The notes beneath the pieces are model-generated. The model was given only the letters and a program-made list of their open reading frames with translations. It was not told where the DNA came from and searched no databases. Positions 52,957 to 60,505 of a stretch of DNA of 64,000 bases are shown one piece after another (the first letter of the stretch is position 1; each line of letters begins with the position of its first letter). This stretch comes from Villigracilis sp900696595. GTDB taxonomy: Bacteria > Chloroflexota > Anaerolineae > Anaerolineales > Villigracilaceae. The position numbers and the translations under genes are program-made. The stretch spans positions 1 through 64,000 of the forward strand of contig SZPH01000005.1 of the NCBI GenBank assembly GCA_030263615.1, given 5' to 3'.

Positions 52957-55320
52957 TTAATTTTTCAACAACGGAAATTTATTCATCCTCATCGCATTGC
53001 TCGTGACGAAGATACTGCTCGCCACCATCGCAAACGCGGCAAAGACCGGCTGGAGCAAGCCTGCCATTGCCAGCCCAACGCCGACCAGGTTGTAGACCAC
53101 CGCCCAGCCGAGATTTTGCCTCACGCGCTTCATCGCTTCGCGCGAAAGGTCAAACAGCCAGGGGATAATTCTCAGATCGTCGCGCATCAAAACGATATCG
53201 GCGGCGGTACGCGCCACATCCGTGCCGTGATTCATCGCCAGCCCGACCGTCGAGGCGGCGAGCGCCGGTCCGTCGTTGATGCCGTCCCCCACCATCGCGG
53301 CGTTCTCCGCGATCCGTTTTATCTTCTCGTCCGGCGTGAGCGCGGCGTACACAGGGATGCCCAGGAAATTTTGCCAGCGCTCCCCCGCCCGGGTTTCGTC
53401 GCCCGTCAACACGGCGAGTTCCAGCCCGCGCGACTGCAATTGCGACAAGGTCTCCTTCGCCTCCGCGCGAATCGACTCGCCCAGCCCGACCGCCCCGGCG
53501 ACGCGCCCCTCCCATCCGGCATAGACGACGACCAGGCCCGCCTCTTTCCACGCCTCCGCCTGTTGACGTATGTCTTCGGGCATTTCCAACCCCCCGGCGG
53601 ACATCAAACGCTCAGAGCCGATGTGGATGGGAGATTGGTAATTGGTAATTGGCAATTGGGCAACGACACCCAATGCCGGTAATGCCTTGAAAGACGTAGG
53701 TTTGATGAGTTCAATATTCTGTAATTTAGCGTACTCTACAATCGCCTTCGCCAGCGGATGCTCCGATTCATTCTCAATCGAAGCAATGGTTTGCAGGAAC
53801 GCCTTATCACTGTTCACTGATAACCGCTTACTGACCACTGTCTGAACCTTCATCGGCAATTGCGTCAACGTGCCGGTCTTGTCGAAGAACACCCTGCCGA
53901 CCTTTGCCAGCCGCTCCAGCGAAGCCGCGCTTCTCAAAATCGCGCCTGACTCCGCCGCGCGTTCGAGCGAGAGCCAGAGCGTGAGCGGAGTGGCGAGACC
54001 CAACGCGCAGGGGCAGGCGATCAGCAAGACCGACAGGGCGACAAGCAGGCCCTGCTCGAACCCCGCGAGATAATTCCAAATGAGGAAGGCAATCGTCGCA
54101 AGCGCGAGCGCGGCGGGAGTCATCCACGCCGCAAGTTTATCCACCAAACGTTCGAGCGGAGATCGCGCCCACTGGGCTTCGTGAAGAAGGCGCCCGATCC
54201 GCCCCGCCGTAGTGGATTCGCCGACTGCGGTCGCTATCACTTCAAAACCGCCGTCGAGGTTGATCGTCCCGGCTTTGACGGCGTCGCCTTCCTTGCGCGA
54301 AACAGGCTTGGGTTCGCCGGTCAGGAGCGATTCGTCCACGTCCCCCTCTCCGGCGGCGATCAAACCGTCCACCGGGAACCTGGCTCCGGGGCGGACTCTG
54401 AGGCGCATCCCCGGCTTGAGTTCGGTCACGCTCACTTCCCTATCCGCTTCGCTTGTGACCAGAGTCGCCGTGTTCGGAATCTGTTCGAGCAGTTTCATCA
54501 CCGCCTTGGCGCCCGATTTATGCGCCTGCATCTCGAGCCAGCGCCCGACGGAGACGAGGAAGATCAGCATGGTGGCGGTGTCGAAATATAGCCCGCCGCT
54601 TCCAATGATAAGGTGATAAACCGACAAGCCGAACGCCGAGAACGTGCCGATGGTGATGAGCGTGTGCAGGTTGGGTTGTCCGCGCAGAAGCGAGGCGAAG
54701 CCCGCCCGAAGGATGGGCAGCCCGAGCAAAAGCAGAACAGGGATGCTGGTCACAAGCATCATCACCTGGAAGAAGTCCACCAGCGGCTGGGATTCGGGCG
54801 TCGCCCACCCGAAAATTTCCCGCGCGTAAATCCCCGCGCCGACGATCATGTCGTGCAATACCATCACGCCGCCAATAAGCAGGCGGGTGTAGAACGATTC
54901 TTCTTCGTCGTGGGGTTTTTCATCCGGAAGCGTGGCTTTGTAGCCGAGCGAACGCACGCGCTTTTTTAGTAATTTGTAATTGGTAATTTCTGGGTCGAAG
55001 GCGATGTTGGCTTGCCCCTGGATGAAATTGACTTCCGCGTTCACCACGCCTTTTGCGCGCTTGAGTTGTTCGCCCACCAGCCAGGCGCAGGAGGGACACC
55101 ACATCCCGCTGAGATTCAACGTTATATTTTCAGCGTTGGCTTCATTGGAAACAGCGGCGGGGCTTGCGGTGGATTCCGCCAGCAAAGCCGCAACTTCCCT
55201 GCACGACGGACAGCAAAAAACATCCCCCTGTTCGTTCGTCAGGGGATGCAGGGTGGTCAATCCGCACAGGGAGCAGGAGGAGAAGGTATTGGTGGATGAA
55301 GCCGTGACAGCGAACGACAT
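52957..55320 (-). CDS. Heavy-metal P1B-type ATPase (copper, CcoI/FixI-like)
   Basis: The 787-residue pump has an N-terminal zinc-finger-like CxxC...CCxxC segment (residues 16-40, CSLCG, FCCPSC) and one HMA domain with GMWCPSCAW (C75, C78). Then come the membrane CPC (436-438, ACPCALGLATP), the phosphorylated Asp480 in DKTGTLT, HP at 521 and GDGINDGPAL. This layout matches CcoI/FixI, which supply copper for cytochrome oxidase. Residues 558-561 (ITNY) in the nucleotide-binding domain and ITNYKL at 112-117 in the HMA region are encoded by TTACCAATTACC-type repeat sequence. No oxidase genes are here. Confidence 0.94.
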   Translation of the reverse strand: MSFAVTASSTNTFSSCSLCGLTTLHPLTNEQGDVFCCPSCREVAALLAESTASPAAVSNEANAENITLNLSGMWCPSCAWLVGEQLKRAKGVVNAEVNFIQGQANIAFDPEITNYKLLKKRVRSLGYKATLPDEKPHDEEESFYTRLLIGGVMVLHDMIVGAGIYAREIFGWATPESQPLVDFFQVMMLVTSIPVLLLLGLPILRAGFASLLRGQPNLHTLITIGTFSAFGLSVYHLIIGSGGLYFDTATMLIFLVSVGRWLEMQAHKSGAKAVMKLLEQIPNTATLVTSEADREVSVTELKPGMRLRVRPGARFPVDGLIAAGEGDVDESLLTGEPKPVSRKEGDAVKAGTINLDGGFEVIATAVGESTTAGRIGRLLHEAQWARSPLERLVDKLAAWMTPAALALATIAFLIWNYLAGFEQGLLVALSVLLIACPCALGLATPLTLWLSLERAAESGAILRSAASLERLAKVGRVFFDKTGTLTQLPMKVQTVVSKRLSVNSDKAFLQTIASIENESEHPLAKAIVEYAKLQNIELIKPTSFKALPALGVVAQLPITNYQSPIHIGSERLMSAGGLEMPEDIRQQAEAWKEAGLVVVYAGWEGRVAGAVGLGESIRAEAKETLSQLQSRGLELAVLTGDETRAGERWQNFLGIPVYAALTPDEKIKRIAENAAMVGDGINDGPALAASTVGLAMNHGTDVARTAADIVLMRDDLRIIPWLFDLSREAMKRVRQNLGWAVVYNLVGVGLAMAGLLQPVFAAFAMVASSIFVTSNAMRMNKFPLLKN
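53628..53668 (-). repeat. ATTGGTAATTGG repeat inserted in the ATPase coding region
   Basis: On the plus strand the region reads gagattggtaattggtaattggcaattgggc, with ATTGGTA units of 7-8 bp, related to the intergenic heptad arrays. It encodes the in-frame peptide LPITNYQSPI in a loop where relatives have a short linker. Confidence 0.75.
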
Positions 55321-55412
55321 TTCTAAAACGACCTTGTGAATTTTATCACGGCAATATTATCACGACAAAAGCGGATAAAGACAGTGACTTTTGTTACATT
55401 TCAGGCTGACAC

Positions 55413-55593
55413 TTATACGCTCCCGGACTTCGAGCGCACAGCGGCGATGGCGGCAATGGCATGGCCGCCTTCGCTTTGAATCAGCGACAGGGTCTCGCAA
55501 GTTGATCCCCGGGCGCGCCGCGACCGCGATCTTCACCATCTCTTTTGCCAATGTGCGCCCAAATTCACTCCCGCCGCCTGTGAGCGATGTCAT
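55413..55593 (-). pseudogene. Frameshifted remnant of a short-chain dehydrogenase
   Basis: From ATG 55593 (GGAG upstream) the minus strand codes TGGGSEFGRTLAKEMVKIAV, the Rossmann glycine motif of SDR enzymes. After a frameshift near residue 36, a second frame gives TLSLIQSEGGHAIAAIAAVRS and ends at TAA 55413. The order (TGGGSxxGR, then an E-T-x-x-x-I pattern, then EGG...A) is that of an SDR N-terminus. Only about 60 of 250 residues remain. It could instead be a chance frame, but the shared order is hard to explain otherwise. Confidence 0.5.
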
Positions 55594-55733
55594 TTGATTC
55601 TCCATTGTTTGTGCCGCAAACTTCAGTTTGCGCTTTGCGCCGGTACAAACTGAAGTTTGCAGCGCTGCGCAACAGTTTGCGCTTTGCGCCGGTACAAACT
55701 GAAGTTTACAGCGCTGCGCAACATCTACGCGCC
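55594..55733. repeat. Two tandem copies of the GCAAACTGAAGTTTGC element
   Basis: At 55608-55716 the block cagtttgcgctttgcgccggtacaaactgaagttt occurs twice in direct order. It follows the FAD oxidoreductase gene on the minus strand. Confidence 0.88.
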
Positions 55734-57185
55734 TCAATCCGCCATAAGCGCTTCCGCCGTAAGGATGCCCGAGGTGGCGGCTCGTCCCACACTGTAGCCG
55801 GGGTAGGTGGTCTGACCAGTTTGATACAAGCCGCGAATGGGCGTTTGATGCGGAAAGTGATTCCACGGCGCGACCTGCGGCGATAGCCCGTACACCGCTC
55901 CGCGATACAAGTTCAGGTTGCTCCTGAATTCCTTCGGGCTGGAAATTCGTTTGACGGCGATATCCAAATGATGAACGCGCGAGAGGGCTTCCACTGCTTT
56001 TGCGAGGATGGCTTCCTTTTTCTCGTCGCTCCAATCATCAATCGGAAAATCGCGTTGCACGGGCGGGTACATTTCGATCACGCTTCCGCCCGCTGGCGCG
56101 AGTTCGGGAAGCGTCACCGTCGGCGCGTCGTACACCAGCCACTTCACGCCGTCGTCGCAGGGAGCGAACACCTCGGCTTGATTTTCCATCAGCGGCAGGA
56201 AACAATGTGAATGGCTGGGCGCGTCTATCTTGTTTCGCAAACCGAGTTGAACCGAAAAGGCGCTGTGCGATAGATTCGCTTCGGATGCCATGCGTTTCAT
56301 TTTACGCGGCGAGTCGGCATCGTCCAACAAAGAGCCGAAGGTCAGCATCCCGCTGACGGTCGAGATGACCGCGTCCGCTTCCACCAATCCCCGCCCGTCC
56401 ACTTCCAATCCGCGCGCGCGCCCGTCTTTGACGACGATCTTCTTCACCCGCGTATTCAAATGGATTTCCCCGCCGCGCGCGAGCAGCGCCTGGCTGAGCG
56501 CTTCAGGGACTTTGCCCATGCCGCCTTCGGGCAGGTGAAAGCCGTCGCTGAAAAGCGTGACAAGACCCAGAACCGAAATGGCGGGCTGTTTTTCGGGCGG
56601 CAGTCCCGTGTAGAGCAAAACGCCCGACATCGCGGCGCGCACCGTGTCGTCGCTGAAGAGCCGCTTCAATTCGTCCGCCACTGTGCCGCCAAATTTAGGC
56701 AGATGCCGCCAGCCCTTGGCAAGGATGCGCGAAAACGAAAGCGGGTTGACCAGAATATCTTCGGTCAGCAGGCGCAGGGCTGGCTCCCAGCGTTTCATCA
56801 TGTCGTTCAATTCTTTTTTCAGCGCGGCTTCGTTCACTGTGCCGTTTTTCTTTTCGACAGTCACGCGCAAGCCGTCGCCGAACGTGACCTTGTCGCCGTT
56901 GGGCAGAACTGTCGTCTGTGGCGCGGTAATACGCTTGAGCGGCAAAACAGACGGACGATCCAGCCCGACCTTTGCAAAGACGCGATCCAACATACTGGGC
57001 AGGGCGAGATACAACGCGCCGTCGTTGAAGGTATAACCGCCGATGTTCGTCGTCGAGCAACATCCGCCGATTTTTGCGTTTGCCTCAAAAAGTTCAACCT
57101 TAATTCCGTTACGTGCGAGTAACCCGCCCGCCGCCAGTCCCGACACGCCCCCGCCGATAATTGCCACCGATTTGATGGGTGCCAT
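55734..57185 (-). CDS. FAD-dependent oxidoreductase of the phytoene desaturase/CrtI-like family
   Basis: The 483-residue protein has the dinucleotide fold VAIIGGGVSGLAAGGLLARNG near the N-terminus, the FAD-binding IGGCCSTTNIGGYTFNDGALYL, DAVISTVSG in the middle and the C-terminal FAD motif GLYQTGQTTYPGYSVGRAATSG, typical of carotenoid desaturases, isomerases and retinol saturase-like enzymes. No other carotenoid genes adjoin it, so the substrate is open. The start ATG 57185 follows AAGGAAA; an upstream extension to 57233 is unlikely. Confidence 0.88.
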   Translation of the reverse strand: MAPIKSVAIIGGGVSGLAAGGLLARNGIKVELFEANAKIGGCCSTTNIGGYTFNDGALYLALPSMLDRVFAKVGLDRPSVLPLKRITAPQTTVLPNGDKVTFGDGLRVTVEKKNGTVNEAALKKELNDMMKRWEPALRLLTEDILVNPLSFSRILAKGWRHLPKFGGTVADELKRLFSDDTVRAAMSGVLLYTGLPPEKQPAISVLGLVTLFSDGFHLPEGGMGKVPEALSQALLARGGEIHLNTRVKKIVVKDGRARGLEVDGRGLVEADAVISTVSGMLTFGSLLDDADSPRKMKRMASEANLSHSAFSVQLGLRNKIDAPSHSHCFLPLMENQAEVFAPCDDGVKWLVYDAPTVTLPELAPAGGSVIEMYPPVQRDFPIDDWSDEKKEAILAKAVEALSRVHHLDIAVKRISSPKEFRSNLNLYRGAVYGLSPQVAPWNHFPHQTPIRGLYQTGQTTYPGYSVGRAATSGILTAEALMAD

Positions 57186-57225
57186 GAAGTTTTCCTTGTT
57201 TGGTTTTATGTTCGCCCGATTATAG

Positions 57226-57280
57226 TACGGCAAACTTCAGTTTGCGCTTTGCGCGGGCGCAAACTGAAGTTTGTGGTACC
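57226..57280. repeat. GCAAACTGAAGTTTG element
   Basis: The foldback cagtttgcgctttgcgcgggcgcaaactgaagtttg lies between the oxidoreductase and lipoprotein genes. An identical core is at 57966-58019. Confidence 0.9.
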
Positions 57281-57299
57281 GATACATTCAGCCCTGAAT

Positions 57300-57896
57300 C
57301 TACGGCATGAAGCGGAGCGTATCAATGATCGTCGCGTAGAGCGTTTCCAGCGGCGCGGGCTGGGTTGGGTCATTTGATGGGAACCAGGGCTGGAAGGTCA
57401 GCGTGTAAAGGCGGTCGTTGTTGACCACAAAAACCACGCGCCACGAGTCGGGAGCGGGGAGTCCGTCCACTACAATTGCCTGCTCTCCGCCAAGCAGAAT
57501 CTCGCTCCGCGCAACGCCGAAGCCTTCGCCCGCCTCCGCAATTTTAGCGTCTGCCACCTGAGCCGCGCTGCGCCCAGACGCGGGCTCCACTTGGATATCC
57601 ACCCAGGCGTCTCCAAGCGTATCCGCCGTTGCGCTGGCAGGGTTGATGACGATGAAGCGCTGGGGAACGACAACGGCATCCGCGGGGTAGAGCAGGCAGT
57701 AGCCATCCGCTTCGGCAACGTGGAGATTGAATCCATCCTTTGCGGTGGGACATGAATTATCGAAAGTCGGCGCGGCGGGAATCGCTTCCGTCGCTGTCGG
57801 CGCGGGGATGTTGACTGGCGTGGGCGGCTCGGAGGTCGGCGCGCAAGCGGTCAACACCAGCATTACCAATGTAAAAATCAAGCAAGTGTTTTTCAT
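57300..57896 (-). CDS. Lipoprotein of unknown function
   Basis: The 198-residue protein has a lipobox VLTAC (Cys18), a short Pro/Thr linker and a domain of about 145 residues with FNLHVAEADGYCLLYPADAVV, ADTLGDAWVDIQVEPASGRSA and LYTLTFQPWFPSND. The pattern suggests a small extracellular sensor or binding domain as in other Chloroflexota lipoproteins, without a named family. The start ATG 57896 has AGGAG 13 nt upstream. It is monocistronic, flanked by repeat elements on both sides. Confidence 0.75.
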   Translation of the reverse strand: MKNTCLIFTLVMLVLTACAPTSEPPTPVNIPAPTATEAIPAAPTFDNSCPTAKDGFNLHVAEADGYCLLYPADAVVVPQRFIVINPASATADTLGDAWVDIQVEPASGRSAAQVADAKIAEAGEGFGVARSEILLGGEQAIVVDGLPAPDSWRVVFVVNNDRLYTLTFQPWFPSNDPTQPAPLETLYATIIDTLRFMP

Positions 57897-57965
57897 AAAC
57901 CTGGAATCTCCTGTGACGATATTGGGCTGAGGCGTTTTTGGAACTGGTCTTGTTCTCTTGTGATT

Positions 57966-58019
57966 GAGTGCAGCAAACTTCAGTTTGCGCTTTGCGCGGG
58001 CGCAAACTGAAGTTTGTGG
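57966..58019. repeat. GCAAACTGAAGTTTG element
   Basis: A second copy of the foldback at 57226-57280, with the same core. It touches the end of the methyltransferase gene. Confidence 0.9.
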
Positions 58020-58022
58020 CGC

Positions 58023-58940
58023 CTATTTTCTCGCAAACGTCAAATATAACTGAAATGACCCCGTTGCGGTGAATGTGCCGTCTTCGATGGCGCGGACGAT
58101 TCCCGCGCTGTCAATGGCGTGATGAAACCAGCGTCCGTCCTCTTCCGTGCCGCCGCCCGCGACGACGGTTTTGATATTCAATTTCAGCCATTTTTCGTCG
58201 TTGTCAATCGTGTTGGCGGTTTTGGCGAGTTCGAGATAGTTGCGTTGTTTTTCGTGACGATACGGCGGGAAGACGTGCATGGCGCGATCATTCAAACGGA
58301 CGTCGTACACGTCCAGCCCCGCTTGCGTTGCCAGCAACGGCACGCGCGCGCCAACGGTGTCGTCGCCGCGCCCCAATGCCATCTTGCCTTTCATGAACAT
58401 CCGATTGATTCGATAATACTCGCGATACCACGCCTCATCGCGCTTCTCGAAGTGGACGCTGTCATAGTTTGCCATCGCGGAGTTGGTATATTCCGCCGCG
58501 AAGAAGACTCCGCCCGATTTAAGAACCCGCGTCATTTCCTTGACGGCGGCTTGCGCGTCGCGGACGTGAGTTAACACTGTCTGACAGAGGACTCCGTCAA
58601 ACACCGCGTCGTCATATCTCAAGTTGTGCGCGTCGCCCTGCTCGAAGGTGAGGTTGGCGAGTCCATTGCGGGAGGCATAGGCGCGGGCGTCTTCGAGAGG
58701 CTTGGGTTCAAAGTCCATGCCCAGGATTTGCAGATCAGGTCGAAGGTCAGAGAGAAGAAGCGAAATGCCGCCGTTGCCGCATCCCACGTCGAGGACGCGT
58801 CCGCTGTGGGGTAGATTCAGAAGCGGGAGGATGATCCGCTCGAAGTAGTCGCCGTTCCAGAAGGTCTTCATCCGCAGGCGCAGGAAGGCGGAGTTGTCGT
58901 CGTCCGACCAGGGGTTGACGGTGGCAGGTTGTTGCGTCAT
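58023..58940 (-). CDS. Class I SAM-dependent methyltransferase
   Basis: The 305-residue protein has motif I VLDVGCGNGGISLLLSDL, motif II-like LGMDFEPK, motif III region TFEQGDAHNLRYDDAVFDGVLC and motif VLKSGGVFFAAEY. The substrate (small molecule, lipid quinone or protein) cannot be inferred. ATG 58940 follows AAAGGAT. It is divergent from the DUF6883 gene 60 bp away. Confidence 0.85.
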   Translation of the reverse strand: MTQQPATVNPWSDDDNSAFLRLRMKTFWNGDYFERIILPLLNLPHSGRVLDVGCGNGGISLLLSDLRPDLQILGMDFEPKPLEDARAYASRNGLANLTFEQGDAHNLRYDDAVFDGVLCQTVLTHVRDAQAAVKEMTRVLKSGGVFFAAEYTNSAMANYDSVHFEKRDEAWYREYYRINRMFMKGKMALGRGDDTVGARVPLLATQAGLDVYDVRLNDRAMHVFPPYRHEKQRNYLELAKTANTIDNDEKWLKLNIKTVVAGGGTEEDGRWFHHAIDSAGIVRAIEDGTFTATGSFQLYLTFARK

Positions 58941-58986
58941 TGCATATCCTTTGTCAGTAAGAAATTTGCATCACACTGAACGCATG

Positions 58987-58992
58987 TATAAT
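58987..58992 (+). promoter_or_regulatory. -10 box for a leaderless DUF6883-DUF4926 transcript
   Basis: TATAAT ends 8 nt before the ATG at 59001. A weak TTTGCA lies 16 bp upstream. The mRNA would start within about 1-2 nt of the codon. Confidence 0.55.
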
Positions 58993-59000
58993 ACCTCATC

Positions 59001-59336
59001 ATGGAACTGCCGAACAAGATCAACGCTATTGTACCCATAGTCAAAATCACCGACTATCTTTTGTCGGAGTCCCATGCCGTTGGGAAATCGAAAGCGAAGT
59101 TCTTTCGTTCTTTTGGATTCGACGACGCCAATGCGGACTATTTTCAGCGGGCGTTGATCCGCCTTGCTCAAACAGGCGCAGTGACCGACTCAACCGAAAC
59201 GGCATACGGCAACAAGTACGTGGTTGACGGCGAACTGGAAACGCCGAATGGTGATATGATTCGATTACGGACGGTTTGGATCATCGAGACGGGCGAATCC
59301 GCGCCTAGACTGGTGACAGCCCATCCGCTGGATTAA
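59001..59336 (+). CDS. DUF6883 domain protein
   Basis: The 111-residue protein matches the DUF6883 pattern: YLLSESHAVGKSKAKFFRSFGF, then YGNKYVVDGELETPNGDMIRLRTVWIIETGE, ending PRLVTAHPL. The family is often next to DUF4926 proteins and may be a toxin, nuclease-inhibitor or defence-linked pair, but no activity is known to me. It is followed after 15 bp by the DUF4926 gene, and there is a leaderless promoter upstream. Confidence 0.85.
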   Translation: MELPNKINAIVPIVKITDYLLSESHAVGKSKAKFFRSFGFDDANADYFQRALIRLAQTGAVTDSTETAYGNKYVVDGELETPNGDMIRLRTVWIIETGESAPRLVTAHPLD

Positions 59337-59351
59337 GACAGGAGCAATAAA

Positions 59352-59582
59352 ATGTTTAACGAACTCGATACCGTTGTTTTGGCGCATGATTTGAAAGAAC
59401 ATAAACTCTCGCGCGGCGATGTGGGGACGGTCGTCCATTGCTACGCGGGCGGCAAAGCCTACGAAGTGGAATTTGTCACTGGCGAAGGAAAAACCGTCGC
59501 CGTGCTGACGCTCGAACAGGCGGACATCCGTCCCATGCAGGGCATGGAGATTTTGCACGTCCGCGAACTTGCGGCGGCGTAA
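59352..59582 (+). CDS. DUF4926 domain protein
   Basis: The 76-residue protein has the DUF4926 signature: FNELDTVVLAHDL, LSRGDVGTVVHCY, AYEVEFVTGEGKTVAVLTLEQADIRPM. It is an SH3-like small beta barrel in prediction. Its partner is the upstream DUF6883 protein, and the two have their own promoter. They may form a two-component toxin-antitoxin-like unit, which is inference from pairing and size only. Confidence 0.85.
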   Translation: MFNELDTVVLAHDLKEHKLSRGDVGTVVHCYAGGKAYEVEFVTGEGKTVAVLTLEQADIRPMQGMEILHVRELAAA

Positions 59583-59626
59583 CCATTTTGTTTCAACGTA
59601 AGCGGCGGTTTCATCCGCCGCTTTTT

Positions 59627-60484
59627 TTATTCCTTCTTCAACGCAAACTTGAGTCCTGCCTGAAAGCCTGGCGCGACGGCGTCGCAGTGGTTGAGGTCGG
59701 GAAAGATTTGTTTGCGCAGGGTCAAGCCTGTGTAGTTGCGGCTCTTGAGAACTGCCGCAAAATGTACGAAGTCTCCGACCATGCTGCTGTCTGCGTCCTC
59801 CTCCAATTCGCCGATGGACAGGTACGCTTTTGCGTCGAGGCGTTTGCGCCGTTTGGCAAAGCGCTCCTCCTGTTTGACGATGTATTTATCGCCGTACCAA
59901 AGCGCGGGACTGCATATCAGGAACGCGTCGAACAACGTCGGCGCGGCGAACAGGGCGTAGGCGGTGAACAGACCGCCGAGCGAGTGCCCCGCGACGACGC
60001 GCTTTTTCGGGTCGGCGGGAAAATCCTTTTCGATAGCGGGGATCAATTCCTGTTCGATGAATTGCAGGAATTTCGGCGCGCCACCCGTGACCAGTTTCCG
60101 CTTCAGCCAGTCTGAATCACGCTTTTCCATCTGCTCGTCAACCACGGGCGTGAAATCGTAGTTGCGACCGATGACCGCGTCGCGCCACGCTTCGGGCGGA
60201 TTCTCGTCTTCGGGATAGCCGATCCCGACGAGGATCGCGTCGGTCGTGGCTCCGCACCACGACATGGCGCGGGTCATCTCGGTTGCCATGCCGAAGTAGT
60301 AATTCGCGTCGGTCAGATAGACGACGGGATATTTCTTCAACGGGTTATCGAATGGCCACCCACGATTGGGCGTTTTGAATGAATCCAGCGGCAGGCTGAT
60401 GGAAATGCGATACGTCCGCTTGGTAAATTTGGATTTCATCAAACGGGTCTGGCTGGCGAGAATGGTTGCGGGTTTGGCGGGCAT
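59627..60484 (-). CDS. Alpha/beta hydrolase, esterase (Fes/IroE-like, esterase D family)
   Basis: The 285-residue protein has the nucleophile elbow AGHSLGGLFTAYALF with Ser in GHSLGG, and a C-terminal His in FPDLNHCDAVAPGF. The N-terminal part KRTYRISISLPLDSF and YPVVYLTDANYYF fit the putative esterase family related to enterobactin or trehalose esterases. No signal peptide is seen. It lies downstream of the M48 protease gene (21 bp gap), so it is probably in the same operon. The substrate is unknown. Confidence 0.85.
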   Translation of the reverse strand: MPAKPATILASQTRLMKSKFTKRTYRISISLPLDSFKTPNRGWPFDNPLKKYPVVYLTDANYYFGMATEMTRAMSWCGATTDAILVGIGYPEDENPPEAWRDAVIGRNYDFTPVVDEQMEKRDSDWLKRKLVTGGAPKFLQFIEQELIPAIEKDFPADPKKRVVAGHSLGGLFTAYALFAAPTLFDAFLICSPALWYGDKYIVKQEERFAKRRKRLDAKAYLSIGELEEDADSSMVGDFVHFAAVLKSRNYTGLTLRKQIFPDLNHCDAVAPGFQAGLKFALKKE

Positions 60485-60505
60485 GAGATTTTCCTTGAAT
60501 GAGTT

